A stretch of DNA of 64,000 bases from an uncultured Clostridia bacterium (GTDB lineage Bacteria; Bacillota; Clostridia; Oscillospirales; Ruminococcaceae), in NCBI GenBank assembly GCA_947629905.1, contig CANRFM010000011.1, forward strand, positions 1 through 64,000, given 5' to 3'. Under the pieces are notes generated by a model. That model searched no databases, was not told the DNA's origin, and worked only from the letters and a program-made list of their open reading frames with translations. The translations under genes were made by a program, and so were the position numbers. Positions 32,888-42,387 of the stretch are shown here, in pieces. Numbering within the stretch: position 1 is the first letter of the stretch; every line of letters starts with the position of its first letter.

Positions 32888-34171
32888 ATGGAAAGAAAGT
32901 TACATTTTGAGACTTTACAGCTGCACGTAGGACAGGAACAGGCAGACCCGGTTACAGATGCAAGAGCCGTGCCGATCTACGCTTCGACTTCCTATGTGTT
33001 CCACAATTCTCAGCACGCTGCTGACCGCTTTTCGCTGCGGGATGCCGGCAATATCTATGGCAGACTGACCAACCCGACAGAAGACATCTTTGAACAGCGC
33101 ATCGCAGCACTGGAGGGCGGTTCCGGGGCGCTTGCCGTTGCCTCCGGCGCAGCAGCCATTACCTACACATTTCAGGCACTGGCGCAGGCAGGAGAGAACA
33201 TTGTTGCTGCCAAGACGATTTACGGCGGTACATATAACCTGCTGGCACATACGCTCCCGCAGTATGGTATCACAGCCAATTTTGCAGAACCGGATGCTGC
33301 CTCTCTCGCAGCTGCCATCGATGACAAGACCAAGGCGATCTTCGTGGAAACACTCGGCAACCCCAATTCCAATGCCATCGACATCGAAGCCGTTGCGGCA
33401 GTCGCACATCAGCATGGCATCCCGCTTGTCGTGGATTCGACCTTTGCTACACCCTATCTGGTGCGCCCGATCGAGTACGGTGCAGACATCGTGGTGCATT
33501 CTGCCACGAAATTTATCGGCGGACACGGGACAGCCATCGGCGGTGTGATCGTGGACAGCGGCAAATTCGACTGGAAGCAGTCCGGCAGATACCCGTGGAT
33601 CTCCGAGCCGAACCCGTCCTACCACGGCATCAGCTTTGCGGATGCGGTAGGTCCTGTGGCATTTGTGACCTATATCCGGGCAATTCTGCTGCGTGATACA
33701 GGGGCAACGCTTTCGCCGTTCCATGCTTTCCTGTTCCTGCAAGGGCTGGAAACGCTCTCCCTGCGTGTAGAACGCCATGTGGAGAATGCCCTCAAGATCG
33801 TGCAGTACCTGAATGCCCACCCGCAGGTAGAAGCTGTGCATCATCCCTCCCTGCCGAGCGAGCCGACCCATGAGATCTACAAGAAGTATTTCCCGAACGG
33901 CGGCGGTTCGATCTTTACGTTCGAGGTGAAGGGAACGAGAGAGGATGCAATGAAATTCATCGACAATCTGGCGATTTTCTCCCTGCTTGCCAATGTTGCC
34001 GACGTGAAATCGCTTGTCATTCATCCGGCATCGACCACGCACTCCCAGCTCAACGATGAGGAACTTGCCGAGCAGGGCATCAAGCCGAACACCATCCGCC
34101 TGTCGATCGGCACGGAACACGTGGACGACCTGATCGCAGCCCTTGAGGATGCGTTCCAAGCCATTCGCTAA
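32888..34171 (+). CDS. metY: O-acetylhomoserine sulfhydrylase (PLP-dependent)
   Basis: A 427-residue enzyme of the Cys/Met-metabolism PLP family. It has the N-terminal block FETLQLHVGQEQADPVT with IYASTSYVF, YGRLTNPT, the phosphate-binding ASGAAAITY, DSTFATPYL, the Schiff-base lysine block HSATKFIGGHGTAIGG, and C-terminal HPASTTHSQL plus IRLSIGTEH. Length and the HVGQ start fit MetY better than MetB/MetC. It converts O-acetylhomoserine and sulfide to homocysteine and acetate. AAGGAGG precedes the ATG. It is monocistronic, with its own promoter and terminator. Confidence 0.95.
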   Translation: MERKLHFETLQLHVGQEQADPVTDARAVPIYASTSYVFHNSQHAADRFSLRDAGNIYGRLTNPTEDIFEQRIAALEGGSGALAVASGAAAITYTFQALAQAGENIVAAKTIYGGTYNLLAHTLPQYGITANFAEPDAASLAAAIDDKTKAIFVETLGNPNSNAIDIEAVAAVAHQHGIPLVVDSTFATPYLVRPIEYGADIVVHSATKFIGGHGTAIGGVIVDSGKFDWKQSGRYPWISEPNPSYHGISFADAVGPVAFVTYIRAILLRDTGATLSPFHAFLFLQGLETLSLRVERHVENALKIVQYLNAHPQVEAVHHPSLPSEPTHEIYKKYFPNGGGSIFTFEVKGTREDAMKFIDNLAIFSLLANVADVKSLVIHPASTTHSQLNDEELAEQGIKPNTIRLSIGTEHVDDLIAALEDAFQAIR

Positions 34172-34179
34172 TGACAGAA

Positions 34180-34212
34180 AGAACCCCTCCGGTTTTCCGG
34201 AGGGGCTTTGTT
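34180..34212 (+). terminator. terminator between metY and sigK
   Basis: CCCCTCCGG-TTTT-CCGGAGGGG is a perfect 9-bp stem followed by CTTTGTT, between convergent genes. Confidence 0.88.
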
Positions 34213-34896
34213 CTAAAATGGTGTCATGTCATATTTCTCCCGCAGCTTGCCGAGGGCTTTCTTCTCCAGCCGTGAAACGTAAGAGCGGGAAATATTCAGC
34301 TTTTTGGCGACTTCTTTCTGTGTCAGGGGCATATGTCCGTACAGCCCATAGCGGAGCGTGACAATTTCCAGTTCCCGTTCATCCAGACATTCCGTCAGAA
34401 ATTGCCGGAGCTGTTTGGCATGGATCGACAGATCGACCTGTTCTTCCAGATTTGTGCCGTCCTCCAGCGTATCCATCAGTGTGAGAGCATTCCCGTCCTT
34501 GTCGGTCATCGTGGGTTCGTTCATGGAAATATCGCCCATATGCTTTTTCTCCGCCCGGAAGTGCATCAGAATTTCATTTTCCACGCACCTTGCCGCATAG
34601 GTAGAGAATCTTGCCCCTTTCCGGAAATCAAACGTATCCACCGCTTTCATCAACCCGAAAGTACCAATGGAGACGAGTTCCTCCGGGTCTTCCGGAGAGC
34701 TGCGGTATTTTTTGACGATGTGTACCACAAGGCGGAGATTGTGTTCGATAAGCTTGTGCCTTGCCTGCACATTCCCCTGTTCCATCGCCGCAAAGTATGT
34801 AAGCTCTTCCTCCTGCGTGAGCGGTTTCGGAAAGAGAAACGGCGTATCCGCATGGAGTATCCACAAGATCACCTGACTGAGCAATTCTAAAAGCAT
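34213..34896 (-). CDS. sigK: RNA polymerase sporulation sigma factor SigK (intact)
   Basis: ATG 34896 (MLLELLSQVILWIL) with AAAGGGGTG is the start. The 227-residue product begins with a hydrophobic pro-sequence (about 20 residues) typical of pro-SigK. Sigma-70 region 2 follows (NLRLVVHIVKKY, FGLMKAVDTFDFRKGARFSTYAARCVENEILM), then regions 3-4 with the HTH (LTQKEVAKKLNISRSYVSRLEKKAL). Unlike Bacillus subtilis, no skin-type interruption is present. SigK drives late mother-cell genes after SpoIVFB cleavage; a SpoIVFB-like protease is encoded at 60.3 kb. hydE ends 55 bases upstream of its start. Confidence 0.92.
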   Translation of the reverse strand: MLLELLSQVILWILHADTPFLFPKPLTQEEELTYFAAMEQGNVQARHKLIEHNLRLVVHIVKKYRSSPEDPEELVSIGTFGLMKAVDTFDFRKGARFSTYAARCVENEILMHFRAEKKHMGDISMNEPTMTDKDGNALTLMDTLEDGTNLEEQVDLSIHAKQLRQFLTECLDERELEIVTLRYGLYGHMPLTQKEVAKKLNISRSYVSRLEKKALGKLREKYDMTPF

Positions 34897-34951
34897 AGGC
34901 AGCACCCCTTTCGGAACTACTCTATGCCGGAGGGCTTTTCCGCTATGCCAG

Positions 34952-35989
34952 TTATCCGGATCTCCTGAAACATTTTGCATCGCCCCGGCTGCTGACAATG
35001 TGCAGACCGATGCTTTCTACCCGGCGTTCGAGACAGCCTTTGCACTGTGCCGACTCCTCACCGGTGCAGATCTTATTGTCATAGAGCATATACTGCTCCC
35101 GCACAGCGGTAGGCGAAAGATTCGGCATAACGACATTGCCGCCGGTCTGCAATCCCATTTCCCGCCCCAAAGGATGCAGCGTGCCAAGCGCTGTCGTTGC
35201 CGGCAGCAGCACATCCGGGAACATCAGCCGCAGAATACCCAAAAGTCGCAGCGTCAGTTTCAGGTCGCCGGACGGCTTATCCCGAAACGGTGTGTCCTTG
35301 TGCGAAAGGAACGGACCAATGCCGATCATATCCGGCTGCAATTGCTGCAAAAACCGCAGGTCGGCGATCAGGCAGTCTGTTGTCTGAAACGGACTGCCGA
35401 CCATCAGCCCCGCACCGACCTGATAGCCAATGCGTTTGAGGTCAAACAGGCATTGCTGCCGGTGTTCACAGCTCATGTCAGACGGGTGCAGTTTGGCATA
35501 ATGCACCGGGTCAGCCGTTTCATGCCGCAGCAAGTAACGCTCTGCCCCTGCCTCAAAATAGGCAAGATAGCTCTCGTGGGATTTTTCCCCGATAGAAAGT
35601 GTGATCGCACAGTCCGGATAACGGCTGTGGATCGCACTGACGATCGAACAGATGCGTTCGTCCGTAAAATAGGGATCTTCTCCGCCTTGCAGGACAAATG
35701 TCCGGTAGCCAAGCGCATATCCCTCAGCGCAGCAGCCTAAAATTTCCTCTTCGCTCAGGCGATAGCGGCTGATCTCCCGGTTGTCCCGCCGGATACCGCA
35801 GTAAAGGCAATTGTTTTTACAATAATTGGTAAACTCAATCAGTCCCCGCAAATATACATCCGTTCCGTAGTGTTCGAGCCGGACGGCATGGGCAGCGGCT
35901 TTCAGTTCCGCATCATAGGCATCCGTTTCGAGGAGTTCCCGGAACTGCTCATCCGTCAGGTCACGGTTCTGCCGCAGTGCTTTGATCAT
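34952..35989 (-). CDS. hydE: [FeFe]-hydrogenase H-cluster maturase HydE (radical SAM)
   Basis: The start is ATG 35989 (MIKALRQNRDL); the ORF track runs 101 codons too far upstream into hydF. The 345-residue product has the radical-SAM cluster motif CKNNCLYC after RGLIEFTNY, then GIRRDNREISRYRLS, FVLQGGEDPYF, GAERYLLRHETADP, and PNLSPTAVREQYMLYDNK near the end. HydE helps make the dithiolate bridge of the H-cluster. Its start overlaps the 3' end of hydF by 29 bases, so the two are co-translated. Confidence 0.95.
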   Translation of the reverse strand: MIKALRQNRDLTDEQFRELLETDAYDAELKAAAHAVRLEHYGTDVYLRGLIEFTNYCKNNCLYCGIRRDNREISRYRLSEEEILGCCAEGYALGYRTFVLQGGEDPYFTDERICSIVSAIHSRYPDCAITLSIGEKSHESYLAYFEAGAERYLLRHETADPVHYAKLHPSDMSCEHRQQCLFDLKRIGYQVGAGLMVGSPFQTTDCLIADLRFLQQLQPDMIGIGPFLSHKDTPFRDKPSGDLKLTLRLLGILRLMFPDVLLPATTALGTLHPLGREMGLQTGGNVVMPNLSPTAVREQYMLYDNKICTGEESAQCKGCLERRVESIGLHIVSSRGDAKCFRRSG

Positions 35990-37205
35990 GTTCTTCGTCC
36001 TTTCCGTCCAGAATATGCAGCACATCCGGAAATAGCGCCAAACTCCGCCGCAAAATACCGTGGCAGTGTGCGATCGCCGTTCCGTAATTTGTGATCGGAA
36101 CACCCTGTTCCCCGGCGATCCCCTGCCGGAACTGCACTTCCTTCGGCGGCAGCATACACGCCCCGCAGTGCACGACCAGAGCGTATTGGCGCAGATCCCG
36201 TGGAAATTCCGTTCCGCTGCTCCAGCTGAAATCCGGTTCACATCCGGCATGGGCACGGATCCATTTCGGGAGCTTGACCGTGCCGATGTCATTGCACTGG
36301 CGGTGGTGTGTGCAGCCCTCGGAGATCAGAACTTTATCCCCGTCATGCAGCCTGTCCAGTGCAGCCGCACCCCGGACAACGGTCTCTAAATCCCCTTTGT
36401 AGCGGGCAAACAGAATGGAAAAGGAAGTCAGAGGCACGCTTTCCGGAACGATCTTTGCCACGAAGCCAAATGCCTGACTGTCCGTAATGACCATGCGGGG
36501 CGGTGCAGGAAGCTTTTTCAGCGTGAGGGCAAGTTCCGTATCCCGGCAGCAGACAGGTATCGCCCCCTCTTCCAGCGCAGCCCGGATGACCTGCTGCTGG
36601 GGAAGAATGAGCCGTCCTTTGGGGGCAGCCTCATCGATGGGTATGACAAGCACAAGAATGTCCCCCGTGGTGATGAGGTCGGCAAGGAGGGGCTTCGGGT
36701 TGGTTTCAGGGCGCACCTGTCTGGCGATCAGCTCCCGAAGGTCGTTGATGTGCGTGCCGTCCTTGGCGCTGACGCAGATCTCATGCACGGAATCCGTCTC
36801 CGGGATACCAGTCAGATCGGCTTTGTTGTAGACGATGATATAGGGCAGCTTACGCTTCTGAAATTCGGCAAGAAGCTGCTCATCGGCAGGCGCTTTTCCG
36901 GCCGTGCCGTCCACGACAAGTATGGCAATGTCCGTTTTGGCAAGAACGCCCAGTGTCTTTTCCACACGCAAAGCACCAAGCTCACCTTCATCATCGATCC
37001 CGGCAGTATCAATGATCATCACAGGACCAAGCGGCAGCAGCTCCATGGCTTTGTAGACAGGGTCGGTGGTCGTGCCTCTGACCTCGGAGACGACAGAGAG
37101 CGACTGCCCGGTCACGGCATTGACAACGCTCGATTTTCCGGCATTGCGCCGTCCGAAAAAGGCGATATGGATACGCTCAGAAGAGGGGGTGGAATTCAGG
37201 CTCAT
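35961..37205 (-). CDS. hydF: [FeFe]-hydrogenase H-cluster maturation GTPase HydF
   Basis: ATG 37205 (MSLNSTPSSERIH) with AAAGGAGT is the start. The 414-residue protein has a GTPase domain (GRRNAGKSS, RGTTTDP, DTAGIDDEG, YNKADL), a middle dimerisation domain, and a cluster-binding domain with CTHHRQC and HCGACML, the His/Cys set that holds the [4Fe-4S] scaffold. HydF carries the di-iron subcluster to the hydrogenase. Gene order is hydF-hydE; hydG and the hydrogenase itself are not in the window. Confidence 0.96.
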   Translation of the reverse strand: MSLNSTPSSERIHIAFFGRRNAGKSSVVNAVTGQSLSVVSEVRGTTTDPVYKAMELLPLGPVMIIDTAGIDDEGELGALRVEKTLGVLAKTDIAILVVDGTAGKAPADEQLLAEFQKRKLPYIIVYNKADLTGIPETDSVHEICVSAKDGTHINDLRELIARQVRPETNPKPLLADLITTGDILVLVIPIDEAAPKGRLILPQQQVIRAALEEGAIPVCCRDTELALTLKKLPAPPRMVITDSQAFGFVAKIVPESVPLTSFSILFARYKGDLETVVRGAAALDRLHDGDKVLISEGCTHHRQCNDIGTVKLPKWIRAHAGCEPDFSWSSGTEFPRDLRQYALVVHCGACMLPPKEVQFRQGIAGEQGVPITNYGTAIAHCHGILRRSLALFPDVLHILDGKDEEHDQSTAAEP

Positions 37206-37235
37206 AGCAAAAACTCCTTTCAAGGTTGTGCGACA

Positions 37236-37832
37236 TTACGCTTTGATTTTTCTTGCCCTGATATAGCTTTCGAGAAAGTCGGTCGTCTTTTCAATGCCAA
37301 GCCGGCTGGAGTTGATACAAAGATCATAGCCACGTGAATCGCCCCATTTGATGTCGCAATAATAATTATGGTACGCCTTTCTCTTCTTGTCATGCCGCAG
37401 CATGATACCCCGTGCTTCATCCATATTCACGTCACGCAGCGCACACACACGCTCCGCTTTCTTGTCCTCATCCGCAAGCACAAAGATCTTCACAAGCCCC
37501 GGATATTCGGAAAGCACTTCCTCCGCACAGCGACCAACGATGACAAATGCTTCCCCCGCATCCGCCTTTTTGAGAAGATAGTCAAACTGGATCTGCGCCA
37601 CATTTTCTTCCGGGGAACTGGACATACCACGCACCCGGCGTGTCAGCAGACGTTTCGGCACCTCGTCAAATCTGCGCAGCTTGTTCACGTCACCCAGCTT
37701 TTCAGCGGCGATCTCATCGAGCAGATTTCTGTCATAGTACCCGATCTTCAGCCGTCTGGCAAGCTCCTGCGCAATTACCCTGCCGCCGCTTGCATATTCC
37801 CGGCTGACAGAGACGATCAATTGGTTATTCAT
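37236..37832 (-). CDS. cytidylate-kinase-like family protein
   Basis: The start ATG 37832 (MNNQLIVSVSREYASGG) has GGAGGG upstream. The 198-residue product matches the cytidylate-kinase-like family common in Clostridia: SREYASGGRVIAQELARRL replaces a classical P-loop, followed by YYDRNLLDEIA, FVIVGRCAEEVL, VKIFVLAD and KKRKAYHNYYCDIKWGDSRGYDL. Many members are uncharacterised, and true CMP kinase activity should not be assumed. hydF starts 30 bases after its stop, so it may lead the hydF-hydE operon. Confidence 0.85.
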   Translation of the reverse strand: MNNQLIVSVSREYASGGRVIAQELARRLKIGYYDRNLLDEIAAEKLGDVNKLRRFDEVPKRLLTRRVRGMSSSPEENVAQIQFDYLLKKADAGEAFVIVGRCAEEVLSEYPGLVKIFVLADEDKKAERVCALRDVNMDEARGIMLRHDKKRKAYHNYYCDIKWGDSRGYDLCINSSRLGIEKTTDFLESYIRARKIKA

Positions 37833-38065
37833 AGGGATCCCTCCATTCTTTTTTCTATTATAACACATTTTCCTCAGAATTTCAAGCCTTAAAAGAAAGG
37901 AATTTCATCCGAAATATGCAGAAAAGTAAACCGGCTGCCGGACAAACACATGACATTGCTGCAGATCGTCTGAAAGGATCACACACAAGTCTGTCTGCGC
38001 ACCTGATGCATGATCTTTGTGCGGTGCTGCCTTAAAAATATTTCGGACAAATTCCCATAAAGGGG

Positions 38066-38094
38066 TAGACAAACGCAGAATTGTGTGATATAAT
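38066..38094 (+). promoter_or_regulatory. promoter of the GH26 gene
   Basis: TAGACA and TATAAT with 17-base spacing, about 55 bases before the start codon. Confidence 0.75.
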
Positions 38095-38149
38095 GTATAT
38101 ATAAAACGTTTCCCTTTCCGGGAAACCACAGAAAGATGAGGGTAATATC

Positions 38150-40240
38150 ATGAAGAAAATGTTCCGAAAAACCGCTGCCGCTGCACTGGCAGCAACGATG
38201 TGTCTGGCAAGTATGCCGGCAGTCCCCTTCTCTGCCTCCGCTGCCTATGGACTGGGTACGTATGAGGTCGAGGACTTCGAGGGAGTCGATCTGTGGACTT
38301 CCATTTACGAAACAGAAGTACCCGGCTATTCCGGGAACGGCTTCGCCTACCTGACTGCCTCCCCGATCACCTTTGAGGTCGAGGTCGAGGAAGAGGGTAT
38401 GTACGAAATTGACGTGCGTGCCGTGCAGCGCCTGAATCCGGGCGAATCCCGTCTGCAGACCATTGCCGTCAACGGTATCAAGTACACCTACAACATGGGC
38501 TATATGGAGGAATGGACGGACATCAATTTCGGCGTGTTCCGCATGAAAGAGGGCGTGAATGAGATCTCCCTCGTGCCTGAATACGGCTATGCGGCATATG
38601 ATACGATCACGATCAAGGAAGCCGAATTTGAACCGCTGACCGGAACAGCCGAGACCTGCGACCCGGATGCTACCCCGGAAGCCAAGGCACTGCTGAAATA
38701 CCTCAATTCCGTCTACGGGAAGAATATTCTTTCCGGACAGCAGGAGATCTACGGCGGCGGTCATGGGATGCAGACGACTATCCGCTACGATGCCGCAACG
38801 GACACCTGTGTCGATCAGGACGGCAAGACCTATACATTTGACCCGGCGCAGAAGGACACCGCCGACGACGGTTCTACTTTCGTCTGGGAATGCTATGATG
38901 AAGAGGGACAGCGGTACGGCTACGACACGCAGAGCAGAGGTTATACCTTTAATGACTACAACACCGAATGCCGTTATCTCTATGAGCTGACCGGACACTA
39001 TCCGGCGATCCGGGGCTTTGACTTCAACTGCCACAATCCCGGCTTTGCATGGGAGGACGGCGTGACCGACCGCATGATCGACTGGGCGACCAACAAGAAC
39101 GGCATCGTTACCGCAAGCTGGCACTGCACCGTCCCGGTCTCCATGGATGATTTTGAGATCGATGAGGAAGGCAATATCACCAAGATCTCCAATGACTGGC
39201 AGCAGTTCACCTACTCCGAAAAGACCGATTTCCACACTGCCAACTGCATGGTAGAGGGCACGAAGGAATACGTCTTCTATCAGGAAGCGATCAAGCTCGT
39301 TGCCGCAGAGCTTCAGAAATTGCAGGATGCCGGCGTTCCGGTCATCTTCCGTCCCCTGCATGAGGCAGAGGGCAACCCGAGCAATACTGGTATCCCCGCC
39401 GACGGCAGCGGTTCGTGGTTCTGGTGGTCGAAAGAGGGCGCAGAGGTCTATAACCAGCTGTGGAAACTCCTCTACACGACTTTGACAGAAAAATACGGCA
39501 TCCACAACCTCATCTGGGAGCAGAACCTCTATGCTTACTCCGAAGAATCTGCCCTCTGGTACACGGGGGATGAATGGGTGGACATTGTCGGCTTTGACAA
39601 ATACAACACTGTTTACAACCGCCATGACGGTCTGACTTCCGGACCGAACGAAGATGCCGAGAGCAAGATCTTCTGGTCTTTAGTGGACTATGTGGACAAC
39701 AAGAAAATGGTCTCCATGCCGGAGAACAGCACCATTCCAAGTCTTGCCAATCTCCAGATCGAGAACGCTGGCTGGCTGTATTTCTGCACATGGTATGACG
39801 ATCAGGATAAATTCATTTCCGGTGAGAATTATCAGAATGCAGACACGGTAAATGAAATGTTCAACAGTGACTACTGCATCACGCTGGACGAGCTGCCGGA
39901 GGATCTCTACACATGGGACGGCGAGACAACACCCAGTGACACAAAGCCGGCAGATACCACAGAACCGGAAGATACCGATGCACCTGACGTGACAGAAGAA
40001 CCCGTAATACCGGCAGAAGGCGTTTACGGAGATGCAGACGGCGATAAAGTAGTCAATCTGGCAGATGTCATTGCCGTCAACAGATTTCTGATGAATATAG
40101 ATGATCTGGATAAAGCTGTACAGCCGTATCTTGATGTTGATCTGGATGGAGCGATCAAACCGCAGGATGCCCTGTATATCCTGAGCTACGTCATCGAATT
40201 TATCGACACATTGCCGGTCGAGAGCGATCTTCCCCTGTAA
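38150..40240 (+). CDS. secreted cellulosomal beta-mannanase: CBM35-like + GH26 + dockerin
   Basis: A 696-residue protein with a signal peptide (1-32, ending FSASAA). A CBM35-type domain follows at about 34-160 (YEVEDFEGVDLWTSI...GVNEISLVPEYGYAAYDTITI). The GH26 catalytic domain is at about 180-590: NILSGQQEIYG, GIVTASWHCTVP, acid/base Glu in VIFRPLHEAEG, LIWEQNLYAY, GFDKYN, and nucleophile Glu in VSMPENSTIP. A Thr/Pro linker leads to a dockerin (DADGDKVVNLADV, DVDLDGAIKPQDA). GH26 enzymes mostly cleave beta-1,4-mannan. GATGAGGG precedes the ATG. No adjacent sugar-uptake genes are present. Confidence 0.95.
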   Translation: MKKMFRKTAAAALAATMCLASMPAVPFSASAAYGLGTYEVEDFEGVDLWTSIYETEVPGYSGNGFAYLTASPITFEVEVEEEGMYEIDVRAVQRLNPGESRLQTIAVNGIKYTYNMGYMEEWTDINFGVFRMKEGVNEISLVPEYGYAAYDTITIKEAEFEPLTGTAETCDPDATPEAKALLKYLNSVYGKNILSGQQEIYGGGHGMQTTIRYDAATDTCVDQDGKTYTFDPAQKDTADDGSTFVWECYDEEGQRYGYDTQSRGYTFNDYNTECRYLYELTGHYPAIRGFDFNCHNPGFAWEDGVTDRMIDWATNKNGIVTASWHCTVPVSMDDFEIDEEGNITKISNDWQQFTYSEKTDFHTANCMVEGTKEYVFYQEAIKLVAAELQKLQDAGVPVIFRPLHEAEGNPSNTGIPADGSGSWFWWSKEGAEVYNQLWKLLYTTLTEKYGIHNLIWEQNLYAYSEESALWYTGDEWVDIVGFDKYNTVYNRHDGLTSGPNEDAESKIFWSLVDYVDNKKMVSMPENSTIPSLANLQIENAGWLYFCTWYDDQDKFISGENYQNADTVNEMFNSDYCITLDELPEDLYTWDGETTPSDTKPADTTEPEDTDAPDVTEEPVIPAEGVYGDADGDKVVNLADVIAVNRFLMNIDDLDKAVQPYLDVDLDGAIKPQDALYILSYVIEFIDTLPVESDLPL

Positions 40241-40279
40241 CAGGGCTGTATGATCTATCAATTCCGCAGGAGGCTTGCT

Positions 40280-40747
40280 ATGAAAACCATTCAGAGCTTT
40301 ACCATTAACCATGACATACTGGGAAAAGGGATGTATACCTCACGCATAGACGGTGATGCTGTGACCTATGACATCCGCATGAAAATTCCCAACAACCCGG
40401 AAAATGACTACCTCTCCCCTGCTGCGGCGCATACCTTTGAGCATCTGTTTGCAACTTATGTCCGCAACACGCCTGAAAGCGATGCCGTCATCTATGTCGG
40501 TCCGATGGGATGCCTGACGGGGTTCTACTTCGTGGTGCGCAGCAGTATCACGCCGGAAACGGCGATCCGCCTCGTGCAGGAAAGCTGCGCATTCGTGCGG
40601 GATTTTACGGGAGAAATACCCGGCAGCAAGCGCAGGGAATGCGGCAATTACCGGATGCATGACCTGCCTGCCGCAAAGGCTGTGGCTGCTGATATGTGTA
40701 CCGTTCTTGCCGGATGGACCGTCTCCCGGCTCGTGTACCCGGAATGA
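40280..40747 (+). CDS. luxS: S-ribosylhomocysteine lyase LuxS
   Basis: ATG 40280 follows AGGAGG; the ORF track starts 10 codons early. The 155-residue product has the LuxS metal motif HTFEHLF, the block VGPMGCLTGFYF with the catalytic Cys, and ECGNYRMHDL with the third metal ligand. It splits S-ribosylhomocysteine to homocysteine and the AI-2 precursor. Its stop overlaps the start of the next membrane-protein gene (ATGA). The homocysteine product links it to metY elsewhere in the window. Confidence 0.95.
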   Translation: MKTIQSFTINHDILGKGMYTSRIDGDAVTYDIRMKIPNNPENDYLSPAAAHTFEHLFATYVRNTPESDAVIYVGPMGCLTGFYFVVRSSITPETAIRLVQESCAFVRDFTGEIPGSKRRECGNYRMHDLPAAKAVAADMCTVLAGWTVSRLVYPE

Positions 40748-41286
40748 ACCGTGTCAGCTACCGGGTAGCACTCGGCGGCATCGTAGCGGCGTTCTGCCTG
40801 ATCTGTATGTTCCTGACAGGCGTGTTTCCGCTGCTGTATCTGGTGCTGCCGATGCTCTCCGGCGTGCTGCTTTTGGTCGTTGTGGAAGAAGTCAGCACGG
40901 CATGGGCATGGGTGACTTACATTGCGGTCGGGCTGCTGTCACTGTTCGTGACCTACGACAAGGAGGCAGCACTCATCTTTATTATGTTCTTCGGGTGCTA
41001 TCCGATCTTACGCAAATACCTGAACCGGATACGCCCGAAACTGCTGCAAACGGGGGTAAAGCTGCTGTTCTTCAATGTGACAATGGTTGCTTATTTTTAC
41101 CTGAATGTGTATCTCCTCGGCTTGCAGGATATGGTGGAAATGCTGGATGAATTTGGTAAATACGGCGGAGCAGGGCTGTTGGTTCTGCTCAACCCGTTTT
41201 TTCTGATGTATGACTATATGCTGTTCACCGTGCGGGAGCTGTACCGCCTCCGCCTGAAACCCCGCATCACCGGGAAAAGGAGATGA
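40744..41286 (+). CDS. uncharacterised integral membrane protein coupled to luxS
   Basis: The start ATG 40744 overlaps the luxS stop. The 180-residue product has about five or six hydrophobic spans (VALGGIVAAFCLICMFLTGV, LLYLVLPMLSGVLLLVVV, VTYIAVGLLSLFVTYD, ALIFIMFFGCYPIL, KLLFFNVTMVAYFYLNVYLL, AGLLVLLNPFFLMYDYML) and a basic C-terminus (RLKPRITGKRR). I do not recognise a named family; small multispan proteins of this type are frequent in Clostridia. Its stop overlaps the start of the EamA transporter, so luxS and these two genes form one coupled operon. Confidence 0.72.
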   Translation: MNRVSYRVALGGIVAAFCLICMFLTGVFPLLYLVLPMLSGVLLLVVVEEVSTAWAWVTYIAVGLLSLFVTYDKEAALIFIMFFGCYPILRKYLNRIRPKLLQTGVKLLFFNVTMVAYFYLNVYLLGLQDMVEMLDEFGKYGGAGLLVLLNPFFLMYDYMLFTVRELYRLRLKPRITGKRR

Positions 41287-42161
41287 CTGCTGTGCATTCC
41301 CGCAACAAGGGCATTGTGCTGATTATCTGCTCGGCGTTCTGTTTTGCCTGCATGAATGCTTGTGTCCGGCTTTCAGGCGATCTGCCGTCCGTCCAGAAGA
41401 GCTTTTTCCGGAATTTCGTAGCACTGCTGATCGCCGTTGTCCTGTTCGTAAAAGACGGCGCACCGAAACAGCACCTGAAAGGCGCATGGCATTACCTGCT
41501 TTTGCGGGCTGTCTGCGGCACTGTGGGGGTGCTGTGCAATTTTTATGCCATTGATCATCTTTTGCTGTCGGATGCCTCCATGCTGAATAAAATGTCCCCG
41601 TTCTTCACGATCCTGTTTTCATGGCTTTTGCTGAAAGAAAAACTCCGTCCGGCACAGGCAGTAGCGGTGGTGACGGCATTCCTCGGCAGCATGCTGATCG
41701 TCAAGCCGTCCCTTGATTTTTCCGACTTTCAGGCATCCTTTGCCGGGCTGTGCGGCGGGATCGCTGCGGGGGCTGCCTATGCTATGGTGCGCATTTTAGG
41801 GCAGAAAGGCGTGAATAAGACGTTCATCGTGCTGTTCTTTTCGGGATTCTCCTGTGCTGTGACACTGCCGTTTCTGATTTTTGATTTTCACCCGATGACA
41901 TGGGTGCAGGTACTTACGCTTTTAGGGGCAGGTGCTGCGGCAGCGGGCGGACAGTTCTCCATTACAGCTGCCTACTGCTATGCACCGGCAAGGGAAATTT
42001 CCGTGTACGACTACTCGCAGATCCTTTTTGCAGCCGGACTGGGGTTCCTGTGCTTTCAGGAAATTCCCGATAAATGGAGCTTTTTAGGCTATGGCATTAT
42101 CCTTGCGGCAGCGATAGCGGTATACTTTTACAATAAGCGGAGTGCTGCTGACTCCGCTTGA
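41283..42161 (+). CDS. EamA/DMT-superfamily transporter
   Basis: A 292-residue protein with ten hydrophobic segments in two five-span halves, as in the drug/metabolite transporter superfamily. EamA marks include an N-terminal GIVLIICSAFCFACMNACVR, the helix-3/4 block LLSDASMLNKMSPFFTILFSWLLLKEKL, a central AFLGSMLIVKP, and second-half EISVYDYSQILFAAGLGFLCFQEIP. It shares a 4-base overlap with the preceding gene. It likely exports or imports a small metabolite; the substrate is unknown. Confidence 0.88.
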   Translation: MTAVHSRNKGIVLIICSAFCFACMNACVRLSGDLPSVQKSFFRNFVALLIAVVLFVKDGAPKQHLKGAWHYLLLRAVCGTVGVLCNFYAIDHLLLSDASMLNKMSPFFTILFSWLLLKEKLRPAQAVAVVTAFLGSMLIVKPSLDFSDFQASFAGLCGGIAAGAAYAMVRILGQKGVNKTFIVLFFSGFSCAVTLPFLIFDFHPMTWVQVLTLLGAGAAAAGGQFSITAAYCYAPAREISVYDYSQILFAAGLGFLCFQEIPDKWSFLGYGIILAAAIAVYFYNKRSAADSA

Positions 42162-42387
42162 TTTTTTGGATTTCCGATGCTGTAGTTACGATTTAGTTAC
42201 AAAGCTGTATCTGAATTTGTGATGAATATACAAATGGAAATAAAAATATTAGCCGATTTCACTAAAAAACAAGAAAATTTAACGCTTTGTTCATATTGTG
42301 TTCATTAAAATATGTTACTATTTTAATGATACCAAAGTGAACAGGCAGAAAGCTACTGCCAACCAACAACAGAAGGGAAGTTTGTGT

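Noticed and set aside
37979-39625. 548-codon ORF antisense to the GH26 gene
   Set aside because: Covers the promoter, signal peptide and catalytic domain of a clear mannanase gene; no domain content of its own.
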